A stretch of 64,000 nt of DNA, from the NCBI RefSeq assembly GCF_003086775.1, contig NZ_CP026001.1:1576407-1640406 (forward strand), read 5' to 3'. The position numbers were made by a program, and so were the translations under genes. Source of the DNA: Stenotrophomonas sp. ZAC14D1_NAIMI4_1. GTDB lineage: Bacteria; Pseudomonadota; Gammaproteobacteria; Xanthomonadales; Xanthomonadaceae. Each line of letters begins with the position of its first letter. Within the stretch, counting starts at the first letter, position 1. Below the pieces are notes generated by a model that was given only the letters and a program-made list of their open reading frames with translations, was not told the origin of the DNA and did not search any database. Shown in pieces: positions 20,403-28,095 of the stretch.

Positions 20403-20440
20403 CAAAAAAGAAAGGCGCCAGACCCGAAGGTCCAGCGCCC
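20403..20440 (-). terminator. Rho-independent terminator of the second pstS gene
   Basis: On the minus strand GGCGCTGGACC pairs with GGTCTGGCGCC across a UUCG tetraloop and is followed by TTTCTTTTTT. A near-perfect intrinsic terminator about 63 bp after the stop codon. Confidence 0.9.
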
Positions 20441-20502
20441 GGTTGGGATCGGCGGGGGAGAGAGGACCCGCCGATCCCCGTTCCTGCGGGGGAACGCCTT
20501 GC

Positions 20503-21522
20503 TCAGTACTTCAGGTTCTGGGTCCAGTAGGTCTCGATCTGCTTGACCAGGGTGTCCGGCAGCGGCACGTAGTCCAGCTGCTTGGCCTGCGCATCACCGT
20601 TCTTGTAGATCCAGCGGAAGAACTCCTGGGTCGCCTTGGCGCCGGCCACGTTCTTCGGCTGCTTGCGCACCAGGATGAAGTTGGTGGCGGTGATCGGCCA
20701 CGCCTGCTCGCCCGGGGCGTTGGTCATGACCAGGTAGAAGTCCTTGGCATTGGCCCAGTCAGCGCTGGCGGCTGCGGCCGAGAACGAGGCGTCCGACGGC
20801 TGCACGATCTTGCCGGCAGCATTCTTCATCGCCGCGTAGGACATCTTGTTCTGCAGTGCGTAGGACAGTTCGACGTAGCCGATGCCGCCCTTGATCTGCT
20901 TCACGTAGGCAGCGACGCCTTCGTTGCCCTTGCCGCCGATGCCGGCCGGCCACTGGACCGAGGTGCCTTCACCGACCTTGGTCTTCCACTCCGGGCTGAC
21001 CTTGGACAGGTAGTTGACGAAGTTGAAGGTGGTGCCCGAACCGTCCGAACGGTGGACGATGGTGATCTTGGCGTTCGGCAGGGTCAGGCCGCTGTTCAGG
21101 GCAGCGATGGCCGGGTCGTTCCAGGTCTTGATCTTGCCCAGGAAGATGTTGGCCAGGGTCGGGCCGTCCAGCTTCAGCGCGCCCGGGGCGACGCCGGCCA
21201 CGTTGATGACCGGCACCACGCCGCCGATGACCGACGGGAACTGGGCCAGGCCGGCAGCAGCCAGCTCTTCCGGCTTCAGCGGGGCATCGGACGAACCGAA
21301 GTCCACGGTCGCCGCCTTGATCTGGGCGATACCACCACCGGAACCGATGGACTGGTAGTTGACCTTCTTGCCGGTCGCGGTGCTGTAGTCCGCCGACCAC
21401 TTGGACATGACCGGGTAGATGAACGAAGCGCCCGCGCCGGTGACATCGGCGGCGTTGGCGGCAAACACGGACGATGCAGCCAGGATGGCGACAGCGGCGC
21501 GCGACTTGAAGGCGTGGATCAC
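20503..21522 (-). CDS. pstS: Second phosphate-binding protein PstS (soluble, Sec-exported)
   Basis: 339 residues from GTG 21522, which has AGGAG 8 bases upstream and gives a clean Sec signal (AAVAILAASSVFAANA) with no lipobox. It is therefore a soluble periplasmic protein, unlike its lipidated neighbour. Same phosphate-binding motifs: GAGASFIYPVMSKWS, YQSIGSGGGI, DFGSSDAPL and HRSDGSGTTFNFVNYLS. The in-frame extension further upstream covers the promoter and Pho box and is not used. Expected to feed PstCAB or act as a high-affinity phosphate scavenger in starvation. Confidence 0.94.
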   Translation of the reverse strand: MIHAFKSRAAVAILAASSVFAANAADVTGAGASFIYPVMSKWSADYSTATGKKVNYQSIGSGGGIAQIKAATVDFGSSDAPLKPEELAAAGLAQFPSVIGGVVPVINVAGVAPGALKLDGPTLANIFLGKIKTWNDPAIAALNSGLTLPNAKITIVHRSDGSGTTFNFVNYLSKVSPEWKTKVGEGTSVQWPAGIGGKGNEGVAAYVKQIKGGIGYVELSYALQNKMSYAAMKNAAGKIVQPSDASFSAAAASADWANAKDFYLVMTNAPGEQAWPITATNFILVRKQPKNVAGAKATQEFFRWIYKNGDAQAKQLDYVPLPDTLVKQIETYWTQNLKY

Positions 21523-21612
21523 GGGAGAGACTCCTGGGGTGGTCGATGGGCGGCTGCCCAACGTTTCGGTGCACATTCCATAACGGTTACGTGACACGCC
21601 CGCGTCTGTCAT

Positions 21613-21630
21613 ATGACGCAACCGTGACAG
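21613..21630 (-). promoter_or_regulatory. Pho box upstream of the second pstS
   Basis: Minus strand reads CTGTCAC, 4 bases, GCGTCAT: two 7-bp PhoB half-sites with the canonical 11-bp period. It lies about 90 bp before the GTG start. Confidence 0.75.
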
Positions 21631-21784
21631 CCGTCATGAATGTCTCGGAACCCGCGCCAGAGAGCCTGCAGGCCCTTCGGGACACGGTCGGAAAGGGAGC
21701 CTGGCGGCAGCCGGGGGCACTGCCCGGGCGCCGGTGCTGCGCAGGCGTCGCCGCTCGGGTGGTAGGGCGGCGGGCCGCACAACG

Positions 21785-21814
21785 ACGAAGGCACGGCCGG
21801 AGCCGTGCCTTCGT
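21785..21814 (-). terminator. Stem-loop terminator after oprP
   Basis: ACGAAGGCACGGC pairs with GCCGTGCCTTCGT around a 4-base loop, 20 bp after the porin stop. There is no long T-run, so it is a stable stem with uncertain termination strength. Confidence 0.7.
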
Positions 21815-21834
21815 TGCAACGCGTGCTTCAGGTC

Positions 21835-23046
21835 TTACCAGAAGAACTGCGCGCGGGCTTCCAGGATGTTCGGATCGTCGTTGACGAAGCCGCGGGCGGT
21901 GGAGCTGTACTTCTTGCTGTCCACCATCACGTAGTTGACCATGAACTTGAAGTTCGAACGCCAGTACCAGTTGGCGCCGACGGTCCAGATGTCCATCTTG
22001 CCGCCCAGCACGCCATCGACGATCGGCGGACGACCAGCGACCGGGTTGGCCGCCAGGTTGCCGTCGTTCAGGTCCATGTGGTCGTAACGCACGCCCAGCT
22101 GCCACTGGCCGCCGGCCGGATTGTTCGGCAGGCCGGTGCCCGGGGTGCCGCCCTTGTAGCTCCAGGTTTCGCCCGTCACGTTCCACACGCCGCTGACGTA
22201 GTAGCCATCGCTGGTGTAGTTGTCGTGGTCGTAGCGCTTGGCCTTGCTGCTGTAGTACTCGGCCTGGGCCTTGAACGGGCCCTGGAAGTACATGGCTTCA
22301 GCGCCGAGGGTGCTGACGCGGTCGGTGTCGGTCAGGTTGCCGCTGTCGACCAGGCGGGCGGTGGCCAGGTCGGCGTTCGGGCGGGCACGCACGCGCAGGG
22401 TGTCGGCGTCGGCGTCGTAGTCGACGTAGCTCAGGCCGAAGTGCAGGACCTGGCCCTTCTCGTTGATCGGGGCGAAGGTGCCGCGTGCGCCGTAGCCGCT
22501 GCCGTGGGCCAGGTTGCGGGTCAGTTCGCGGCCGAACGCGCTGGCGGTGACCGACCAGTTGTCCTGGCCGTAGCTGTAGGCGCCACCGAGGCGGCGGGCG
22601 ACCGCGTAGGTGTTGGTGACCGCGGCCTTGGAGATGAAGTCGTTGTTCTTGGTGCTGGACAGCTCTTCCAGGCTGTTGGGCTGCTTGAACTGGCCGGCCT
22701 GGATGAAGTGGTTGGCGTTGCCCAGCAGCTTGTACTTCACGTTGGTGTCGAGGAACTTGTCGGCCTTGGCGTCATAGCCGACCACCCACTCCACGTTGCC
22801 CGGGCCCTTACCCTTCAGCACCAGCTCGGCGCGACGCAGTTCGAATTCGCTGTCCTTGCCATTGCCGGCGTCACCGCCGTTGAGGTCCACGACGTCATTG
22901 TCGAACCAGTTGCCGTCGGCCTGGACCAGGCCTTCGAAGGTGATTTCCGAACCGCCGATCACATCGATGGCGACTTCAGCGTGAGCAGCCGGCACGTACA
23001 GCGCAGCAGCCACGGCCACCGTCAGGAGTTGGTGATGCAGTTTCAT
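21835..23046 (-). CDS. oprP: Phosphate-selective porin, OprP/OprO family
   Basis: 403 residues. The signal peptide MKLHHQLLTVAVAAALYVPAAHA is followed by an OprO/OprP beta-barrel (FEGLVQADGNWFDND, FELRRAELVLKGKGPGNVEWVVGYD, FIQAGQFKQPNSLEELSS) and ends in phenylalanine-tryptophan (RAQFFW), a proper outer-membrane C-terminal signature. Forms anion-selective trimers for phosphate or polyphosphate uptake in related species. A Pho-box-like site lies about 55 bp upstream, consistent with co-regulation with pst. The pathway outward to inward (OprP, PstS, PstCAB) is contiguous here. Confidence 0.92.
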   Translation of the reverse strand: MKLHHQLLTVAVAAALYVPAAHAEVAIDVIGGSEITFEGLVQADGNWFDNDVVDLNGGDAGNGKDSEFELRRAELVLKGKGPGNVEWVVGYDAKADKFLDTNVKYKLLGNANHFIQAGQFKQPNSLEELSSTKNNDFISKAAVTNTYAVARRLGGAYSYGQDNWSVTASAFGRELTRNLAHGSGYGARGTFAPINEKGQVLHFGLSYVDYDADADTLRVRARPNADLATARLVDSGNLTDTDRVSTLGAEAMYFQGPFKAQAEYYSSKAKRYDHDNYTSDGYYVSGVWNVTGETWSYKGGTPGTGLPNNPAGGQWQLGVRYDHMDLNDGNLAANPVAGRPPIVDGVLGGKMDIWTVGANWYWRSNFKFMVNYVMVDSKKYSSTARGFVNDDPNILEARAQFFW

Positions 23047-23099
23047 GGAGAGGAGCCTTGCAGGCAGGTGGGAAGATGCGCGCAGGCTAAAAGGTAAAG

Positions 23100-23117
23100 A
23101 TTGCGTAAATGTGACAG
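23100..23117 (-). promoter_or_regulatory. Pho box upstream of oprP
   Basis: Minus strand reads CTGTCAC, 4 bases, ACGCAAT. The first PhoB half-site is perfect and the second is partial, 11-bp period. It is followed by T/A-rich sequence (CTTTACCTTTTAG) that could hold the -10. Confidence 0.65.
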
Positions 23118-23212
23118 TTCGCGCGCGGCAGGCATCCGCCGCAGGCCCCGTCGCGTCAGGGGCTGACGATGTAAACGCTTGCATGTGACGCTGCGGTTGC
23201 GCACGGATTGCA

Positions 23213-23253
23213 GTAGATCCACGCCACGCGTGGATGCCTGTCGTGCGCCCTAC
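23213..23253 (+). repeat. SMAG palindrome abutting the nth stop codon
   Basis: GTAG head with an ATCCACGC/GCGTGGAT stem (23213-23235). Eighteen bases further on, GCCCTAC carries an inverted GTAG (23250-23253) whose TAG is the stop codon of nth on the minus strand. Confidence 0.75.
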
Positions 23254-23936
23254 GCGGCGGTCTTTTCCTTGAACCGGCACAGGTCGGCAATCACGCACCC
23301 CGGGCAATCCGGCTTGCGCGCCTTGCACACGTAACGCCCGTGCAGGATCAGCCAGTGATGCGCATCGAGCAGGAACCCGGCCGGGATCGCCTTGACCAGG
23401 CGGTCCTCCACTTCGCGCACGTTTTTGCCCGGCGCCAGCCCGGTGCGGTTGGCCACGCGGAAGATGTGCGTATCGACTGCCATCACCGGTTCGCCGAACG
23501 CGGTGTTGAGCACCACGTTGGCCGTCTTGCGGCCGACCCCGGGCAGGGCTTCCAGCGCTTCGCGATCGCGCGGCACTTCGCCGTCGTACTTCTCCAGCAG
23601 GATCGCGCACGTGGCGATCACGTTCTTCGCCTTCGCGTTGAACAGGCCGATGGTGGCGATGTATTTCTTCAGGCCGTCCTCGCCGAGCGCGAGGATCTTG
23701 GCCGGTGTATTGGCCACCGGGAACAGCCGCCGCGTCGCTTTGTTGACGCCCACGTCCGTGGCCTGCGCCGACAGTGCCACGGCCACCAGCAGCTCGAACG
23801 GCGAGCTGTATTCCAGTTCCGTCTTCGGGTGCGGGTTGAGTTCGCGCAGGCGGGTGAACATTTCCACCACGTCCGCGCGCGGCATCACGCCGCCACGACG
23901 CGCGGGTGTGCGCGTGGTCTTCTTTGCAGTGGCCAT
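23250..23936 (-). CDS. nth: Endonuclease III (DNA glycosylase/AP lyase)
   Basis: 228 residues. The helix-hairpin-helix LPGVGRKTANVVL has the catalytic Lys, the catalytic Asp is in VDTHIFRVANR, and the C-terminal [4Fe-4S] ligands follow the Cys-x6-Cys-x2-Cys-x5-Cys pattern (CKARKPDCPGCVIADLC). Removes oxidised pyrimidines in base-excision repair. The basic N-terminal tail (about 1-17) is not conserved. It overlaps the upstream hypothetical gene by 1 bp, so both are probably one transcription unit. Confidence 0.96.
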   Translation of the reverse strand: MATAKKTTRTPARRGGVMPRADVVEMFTRLRELNPHPKTELEYSSPFELLVAVALSAQATDVGVNKATRRLFPVANTPAKILALGEDGLKKYIATIGLFNAKAKNVIATCAILLEKYDGEVPRDREALEALPGVGRKTANVVLNTAFGEPVMAVDTHIFRVANRTGLAPGKNVREVEDRLVKAIPAGFLLDAHHWLILHGRYVCKARKPDCPGCVIADLCRFKEKTAA

Positions 23937-24289
23937 TACTGTTCCTTGCCTGCGGCGCGGGCCTTGGCCCGGGCGAGGATCGCGGCCGCCGCAGCGGGCA
24001 GCGCAGGTTTCACATCCGGTGCCGGGGCTGGTGTGCGACGTGCATCACGTTCGGCTTCGCGGCGCGCCAGGCGCACGGCGCGCGCACGATAGCGCTCACG
24101 CGCGGCCCAGGCGTTCTGCAGGTCGTGCTGTACCTGCAGCAGGCGCTGCGGAAGTTCCGGGTGGCCGGGTACCAGGCGTGCGTCGGCCTCGCCGGCGACG
24201 TAGTCCATCAGGCCGGCCTGCAGGGCGCCATCGAGATCGTCTGCCTGGACCCGGGCAAACAGCTGCGCGGGGTTGGGTCGGGATGCCAT
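23936..24289 (-). CDS. Hypothetical protein, helical and basic C-terminus
   Basis: 117 residues, unrecognised. The first 60 residues are acidic/neutral (LFARVQADDLDGALQAGLMDYV); the rest is Arg/Ala-rich and helical (AARERYRARAVRLARREAERDARR), suggesting a coiled or nucleic-acid-contacting tail. No signal peptide or membrane segment. It sits between a crotonase (4-bp gap) and nth (1-bp overlap), implying cotranscription, but this gives no clear function. Confidence 0.7.
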   Translation of the reverse strand: MASRPNPAQLFARVQADDLDGALQAGLMDYVAGEADARLVPGHPELPQRLLQVQHDLQNAWAARERYRARAVRLARREAERDARRTPAPAPDVKPALPAAAAAILARAKARAAGKEQ

Positions 24290-24293
24290 GGGG

Positions 24294-25088
24294 TCAGCGG
24301 TTCTGGAAGGCCGGCGGGCGACGCTGCAGGAACGCGCTGGTGCCTTCGCGCATGTCTTCGGTGGCGAACAGCAGGCCGAACTGCGCGCTTTCGTACTCCA
24401 GGCCCGCTTCCAGGCTGCATTCGCCGCCCACGTGCACGGCGTCCAGCAGGCCACGCAGGGCCAGCGGTGCAGAGCGGGCCAGCTGCCTGGCGACGTCCTG
24501 CACGCGGTTGTCCAGTTCGGCTGCCGGCACCACCTGGTTGACGATGCCCAGCGCGAGGGCGCGCCCGGCGTCGATTGGCGCGCCCAGCAGGCACAGTTCC
24601 AGGGTGGCCGCGCGGCCGCACAGGCGCAGCAGGCGCTGGCTGCCGCCGAAGCCCGGGATCAGCCCCAGGTTGATCTCCGGTTGGCCGACCTTGACGGTAT
24701 CGGCCGCGATGCGCAGGTGGCAGGCCATGGCCAGCTCCAGCCCGCCGCCCAGGGCGAAACCGTTGACGCGGGCTATGACCGGCTTGGGCATGCGCTCGAT
24801 CTGCCGCATCAGGGCCTGGCCCAGCAGGGAAAAATCACGTCCCTGAACCGCGCTGAGGGTGTTCATTTCGGCGATGTCGGCGCCGGCCACGAAGGCCTTG
24901 GGGCCGGCGCCGGTCAACACCACCACGCGGACGTCCGGGTCGGCCGCCGCGGCGCTGAACGCCTCGGCCAGGGCCTGCAGGGTGGCCGCGTTGAGGGCAT
25001 TGAGCTTTTCCGGGCGCTGCACGGTGAGGGTGCGGATGGCACCGTCATCGGTCACGGCGACGGGGTGGTCGGCGGGGGCTGAGGCCAC
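24294..25088 (-). CDS. Enoyl-CoA hydratase/isomerase family protein
   Basis: 264 residues from GTG 25088, with AGGAG 8 bases upstream. Crotonase fold: oxyanion-hole motifs AFVAGADIAEM and NGFALGGGLELAMACHLRIA, and both catalytic glutamates of enoyl-CoA hydratases appear conserved (GGGLELA and GQPEINLGLIPGFGG). Likely hydrates a trans-2-enoyl-CoA in fatty-acid or branched-chain degradation; the exact substrate cannot be read from the sequence. Confidence 0.88.
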   Translation of the reverse strand: MASAPADHPVAVTDDGAIRTLTVQRPEKLNALNAATLQALAEAFSAAAADPDVRVVVLTGAGPKAFVAGADIAEMNTLSAVQGRDFSLLGQALMRQIERMPKPVIARVNGFALGGGLELAMACHLRIAADTVKVGQPEINLGLIPGFGGSQRLLRLCGRAATLELCLLGAPIDAGRALALGIVNQVVPAAELDNRVQDVARQLARSAPLALRGLLDAVHVGGECSLEAGLEYESAQFGLLFATEDMREGTSAFLQRRPPAFQNR

Positions 25089-25135
25089 GGAAAGCTCCTG
25101 GAACGTTAAAAAAAAGTGAGATTGAACTCTTGAAA

Positions 25136-25159
25136 CGCAGGCGGGTCAAAGCCTGCGTG
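25136..25159. other. Hairpin in the divergent promoter region
   Basis: ACGCAGGC and GCCTGCGT form an 8-bp stem around GGGTCAAA between the divergent crotonase and FKBP-like genes. It could be an operator or leader structure; no partner is known. Confidence 0.3.
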
Positions 25160-25254
25160 GTCAGTAGCGGTTACACGTTGTGGCCGGTATCCTAACCCGT
25201 CGCCTCAGGGCGGCGCAGAACGTCCCTGAGTTACCACCCCTGGAGAACTGTTTG

Positions 25255-25956
25255 ATGAAGTTGCGTTCTATCGCGGTCGCCGTCGCGGCCCTGGCCCTGA
25301 CGGGCAATGCCTTCGCCCAGGACGTCTCGTCCGAAAAGGGCAAGCTGAGCTACTACTTCGGTTACGACTACGGCAACAACCTGGCTGAGCTGACCGCCCG
25401 TGGTGAGCAGCTGGACATCAACTCGGTGGTGAAGGGCCTGCAGGACGCCTACGCCAAGAAGCAGCCGGCGATCACCGCCGATCAGCTGAAGCCGGCCGTT
25501 GAAGCGTTCCAGAAGCGCGAGCAGGGCCGTGCCCAGGCCGCCAAGGCCGAGTACGAAAAGGCTGCTGCCGAAAACAAGACCAAGAGCGACCAGTTTATTG
25601 CGGCCAACAAGTCCAAGGCGGGCGTGCAGTCCCTGCCGAGCGGCGTGCAGTACCGCGTGATCGAAGCCGGCAAGGGTGCCAAGCCGACCCAGGCCAACAC
25701 CGTGCAGCTGGAAGTGGCCGGTCCGTATCCGTTCGGCCAGCGCCCGGCTGAAGCCCGCCCGGCCCAGCAGATTCCGTCGATCAAGGTCAGCGAAGTCGAG
25801 ATGAAGGCCATGCGCGAGACCCTGCTGCAGATGCCGGCTGGCTCGAAGTGGGAAATCACCCTGCCGCCGGACCAGGCTTACGGTGCCGACCCGCGTACCG
25901 GCTTCCCGCCGAACGTGGCGGTGCAGTTCGAAGTCAAGCTGGTCAGCGTCAAGTAA
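25255..25956 (+). CDS. FKBP-like protein with degenerate isomerase domain
   Basis: 233 residues from ATG 25255, giving a Sec signal MKLRSIAVAVAALALTGNAFA. The N-terminal domain (about 22-120) matches the FkpA/Mip dimerisation region (KLSYYFGYDYGNNLAELTARG, long Ala/Lys helix). The C-terminal part begins like FKBP (SGVQYRVIEAGKGAKPT) and ends with MPAGSKWEITLPPDQAYG and FPPNVAVQFEVKLVSV. The middle, which normally carries the ligand-binding Tyr, Phe-Asp and VIxGW residues, is replaced by an unrelated segment (PYPFGQRPAEARPAQQIPSI). Probably a periplasmic chaperone-like protein with weak or no isomerase activity (inference). Confidence 0.82.
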   Translation: MKLRSIAVAVAALALTGNAFAQDVSSEKGKLSYYFGYDYGNNLAELTARGEQLDINSVVKGLQDAYAKKQPAITADQLKPAVEAFQKREQGRAQAAKAEYEKAAAENKTKSDQFIAANKSKAGVQSLPSGVQYRVIEAGKGAKPTQANTVQLEVAGPYPFGQRPAEARPAQQIPSIKVSEVEMKAMRETLLQMPAGSKWEITLPPDQAYGADPRTGFPPNVAVQFEVKLVSVK

Positions 25957-25977
25957 AAAGCGAAGCAGTGCAGACAA

Positions 25978-26011
25978 CGCGCCGGTGGCTTCCACCGGCG
26001 CGTTTCTGTTT
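25978..26011 (+). terminator. Rho-independent terminator of the FKBP-like gene
   Basis: CGCGCCGGTGG pairs with CCACCGGCGCG (11 bp, 3-base loop), followed by TTTCTGTTT, 22 bp after the stop codon. Confidence 0.85.
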
Positions 26012-26038
26012 CCGCTGCGGGACGCGTGCGCCAACCCG

Positions 26039-26107
26039 GTAGAGTCGACCGTTGGTCGACTGCTCTTACCGCGCTGCGCGCGATCGTCGACTGACAGTCG
26101 ACTCTAC
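26039..26107. repeat. Inverted pair of SMAG palindromes
   Basis: A plus-oriented element (26039-26065, GTAGAGTCGACC.. stem) and a minus-oriented element (26086-26107, ending GACTCTAC) share the GTCGAC core. They sit between the FKBP terminator and the DUF1289-Nudix gene, whose promoter must lie in or after them. Confidence 0.8.
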
Positions 26108-26165
26108 CGCCCATCCGCGTGTCGTGATCGTCCCCAACCGCAGCCATTCGCGCTACTGTTGCAGG

Positions 26166-26978
26166 GTGCAAACTTCGGAAGAACCGGCGCGTGTTGTTGC
26201 AAGCCCCTGCATTGGCGTGTGCAAGCTGGATCACAACCGGCTGTGCGCCGGGTGCGGGCGGCATATCGATGAAATCGCAGGGTGGTCGTCGATGAGCGAT
26301 CGCGAACGCAGCCGCATCCTGCACCGCGTGCAACCCCTGCGCGAACAACTGCAGCAATCGCTGCGTGGCTCACTGGCCGACCATGAGCGCCTGCTGCGCG
26401 CGCTGCATCCGCTGGCCGAACCGCCGCAGGGCGACGGCTGGAACCGCAGCGAACTGAGTGACCTGCTGCCGCCCGGCCCGCCGGTGGAAGCCGCCGTGCT
26501 GGCCGGTATCGTGCCGCGTGCCGGTGGCGCCCAGGTCATCCTCACCCGCCGCACCGAAACCCTGCGCACCCACGGTGGCCAGGTCGGCTTTCCCGGCGGC
26601 CGCACCGAACCCGACGACCGCGACGCGCTCGCCGCCGCACTGCGCGAGAGCCAGGAAGAAATCGCGCTGGCACCGGGCCAGGTGCAGGCGCTGGGCTATC
26701 TCGATCCTTTCGTCACCATCACCGGCTACCGGGTAACCCCGGTGGTGGCGGTGGTCGATCCGGATTTCGTGCCGGTGCCGCAGCCCAGTGAAGTGGCCGA
26801 AGTGTTCGAGGTGCCGCTGGATTACCTGATGGCCGCTGACAACCTGCGCCAGGTCGAAATCAACCATCGCGGCCGCGTGCGCCATGTCCTGGAATACGGC
26901 TGGCCTGGCCAGCGCATCTGGGGCGCCACCGCGGCCATCCTCTACAACCTGCGTCGCCGCCTGGAGCAAGTGCAATGA
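26166..26978 (+). CDS. DUF1289-Nudix fusion protein, probable CoA pyrophosphatase
   Basis: 270 residues from GTG 26166, chosen because the preceding frame runs through SMAG repeats. Residues 12-55 are a DUF1289 module with Cys15, Cys19, Cys27 and Cys30 (Cys-x3-Cys-x7-Cys-x2-Cys), which could bind zinc or an Fe-S cluster. The C-terminal Nudix domain has the CoA-hydrolase signature ILTRRTETLRTHGGQVGFPGGR and the Nudix box ALRESQEEIAL. Members of this Nudix class cleave CoA or acyl-CoA to phosphopantetheine products. The stop overlaps the next start (ATGA), coupling it to a sulfurtransferase. Confidence 0.85.
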   Translation: MQTSEEPARVVASPCIGVCKLDHNRLCAGCGRHIDEIAGWSSMSDRERSRILHRVQPLREQLQQSLRGSLADHERLLRALHPLAEPPQGDGWNRSELSDLLPPGPPVEAAVLAGIVPRAGGAQVILTRRTETLRTHGGQVGFPGGRTEPDDRDALAAALRESQEEIALAPGQVQALGYLDPFVTITGYRVTPVVAVVDPDFVPVPQPSEVAEVFEVPLDYLMAADNLRQVEINHRGRVRHVLEYGWPGQRIWGATAAILYNLRRRLEQVQ

Positions 26979-27877
26979 AGCCGATCAATCCGCCGTGGAC
27001 CACCCTGGTCGATGTCGCCACGCTGGCCGCCGCCCTGGGCGAAGGCGTGCGCGTGGTTGATGCGCGCGCCACCGCCAGCACGGCCGTGCGCGTGGTGGAT
27101 GCCCGCGCGGCCCTGGCCGATCCGCAGGCCGGGGCAGGGCAGTACGCAGCCGGGCATATCCCGGGCGCGGTACATGCCGATCTCAACCAGGATCTTTCCG
27201 ACCTGCGCCGCAGCGGCCATGGCCGCCATCCGCTGCCCGACAGTGACGCGTTTGCCGCGCGCGTGGGCCAGTGGGGCATCGGCCAGGACACGCAGGTGGT
27301 GGTCTACGACGGCAGCGACGGCAGCATGGCCGCCGCACGCCTGTGGTGGCTGCTGCGCCTGATCGGCCACACCCGCGTGGCCGTGCTCGACGGCGGCATC
27401 GCCGCCTGGCAGACCGCCGGCCATGCACTGGCCACCGGCCACAGCGAGGTGCCCGCGCAGCCGCCATATCCGGGCCGTTTCGACACCACCCAGGTGGCCT
27501 CCGCCGACGAGATCGCCGCGCGCCTCAAGCACGCCCCCGGCTGGCTGGTCGACGCTCGCGCCGGCGAGCGGTTCCGTGGCGAAGTGGAGCCGCTGGACCC
27601 GGTGGCCGGCCACGTTCCCGGCGCGGTCAACCGCCCGTTCGCCCTGAACGTTCTCGACGGCCACCTGCGCGACCCGCAGGAACTGCGTGCAGAACTGCAG
27701 GGCGTGATCGGCAACCAGGACCCGCAGCGTGTCGTGCTGATGTGCGGTTCGGGCGTGACCGCCTGCCACCTGCTGCTGGCCATGGAAAGCGCCGGCCTGA
27801 GCGGCGCCCGCATCTATGCCGATTCCTGGAGCGGCTGGGTCAGCGACAGCACCCGCCCGGTGGCGACCGGCGCCTGA
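26975..27877 (+). CDS. Mercaptopyruvate/thiosulfate sulfurtransferase (two rhodanese domains)
   Basis: 300 residues with two rhodanese domains. The first (about 10-155) is inactive, with D in place of the catalytic Cys (VVVYDGSDGS). The second has the active-site loop CGSGVTACHL with Cys about 257; CGSGVTA is the mercaptopyruvate sulfurtransferase (SseA) type. CRGxV-like RHIPGAVHAD and FRGEVEPLDPVAGHVPGAVNRPF motifs support the family. An internal near-repeat in the first domain (VVDARATAS then VVDARAALA, about 20-45) is unusual. Coupled by ATGA overlap to the Nudix gene. Confidence 0.9.
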   Translation: MKPINPPWTTLVDVATLAAALGEGVRVVDARATASTAVRVVDARAALADPQAGAGQYAAGHIPGAVHADLNQDLSDLRRSGHGRHPLPDSDAFAARVGQWGIGQDTQVVVYDGSDGSMAAARLWWLLRLIGHTRVAVLDGGIAAWQTAGHALATGHSEVPAQPPYPGRFDTTQVASADEIAARLKHAPGWLVDARAGERFRGEVEPLDPVAGHVPGAVNRPFALNVLDGHLRDPQELRAELQGVIGNQDPQRVVLMCGSGVTACHLLLAMESAGLSGARIYADSWSGWVSDSTRPVATGA

Positions 27878-27899
27878 AAGCTCCGATTGAATCGACCCC

Positions 27900-28059
27900 G
27901 TGCCGACCAACGGTCGGCACCCACCAGAGCAGAGCGCCGCTCCGATAGATAGATGCCAGTAGATCCACGCCACGCGTGGATGAGGGTCCGATGCCGTGCC
28001 GACCAACGGTCGGCACCCACCATCAGTCGGCACCCACCATCAGTCGGCACCCACCATCA
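27900..28059 (+). repeat. GTGCCGACC palindromes, a SMAG and a 17-bp microrepeat
   Basis: Two copies of a 21-bp palindrome with GTGCCGACC/GGTCGGCAC arms (27900-27920 and 27996-28016) flank a SMAG (27959-27981). The second copy runs into three perfect tandem units of the 17-mer GTCGGCACCCACCATCA (28009-28025, 28026-28042, 28043-28059). This leads directly into composite repeat copy 2. Confidence 0.85.
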
Positions 28060-28095
28060 GCAGCAGTTTCCAACAGCCCGCAGGAAACTGTCGAA

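Larger units (their letters stand above)
20094..20502. other. Intergenic region between the two pstS genes
   Basis: Contains, from left to right, the pstS leader, a degenerate Pho-box-like motif (20161-20177), three SMAG palindromes (20283-20306 plus, 20316-20339 minus, 20353-20376 minus), the UUCG-loop terminator of the upstream pstS2 gene (20403-20440), and a second stem GGGATCGGCGGG/CCCGCCGATCCC (about 20445-20478). No gene is apparent. The arrangement gives pstSCAB-phoU its own promoter after a strong terminator. Confidence 0.75.
21523..21834. other. Intergenic region between pstS2 and oprP
   Basis: Holds the pstS2 ribosome-binding site, a Pho box (21613-21630) with a TTATGG-like -10 about 30 bp downstream, and the hairpin terminator of oprP (21785-21814). 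The remaining 150 bp shows no gene. Confidence 0.7.
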
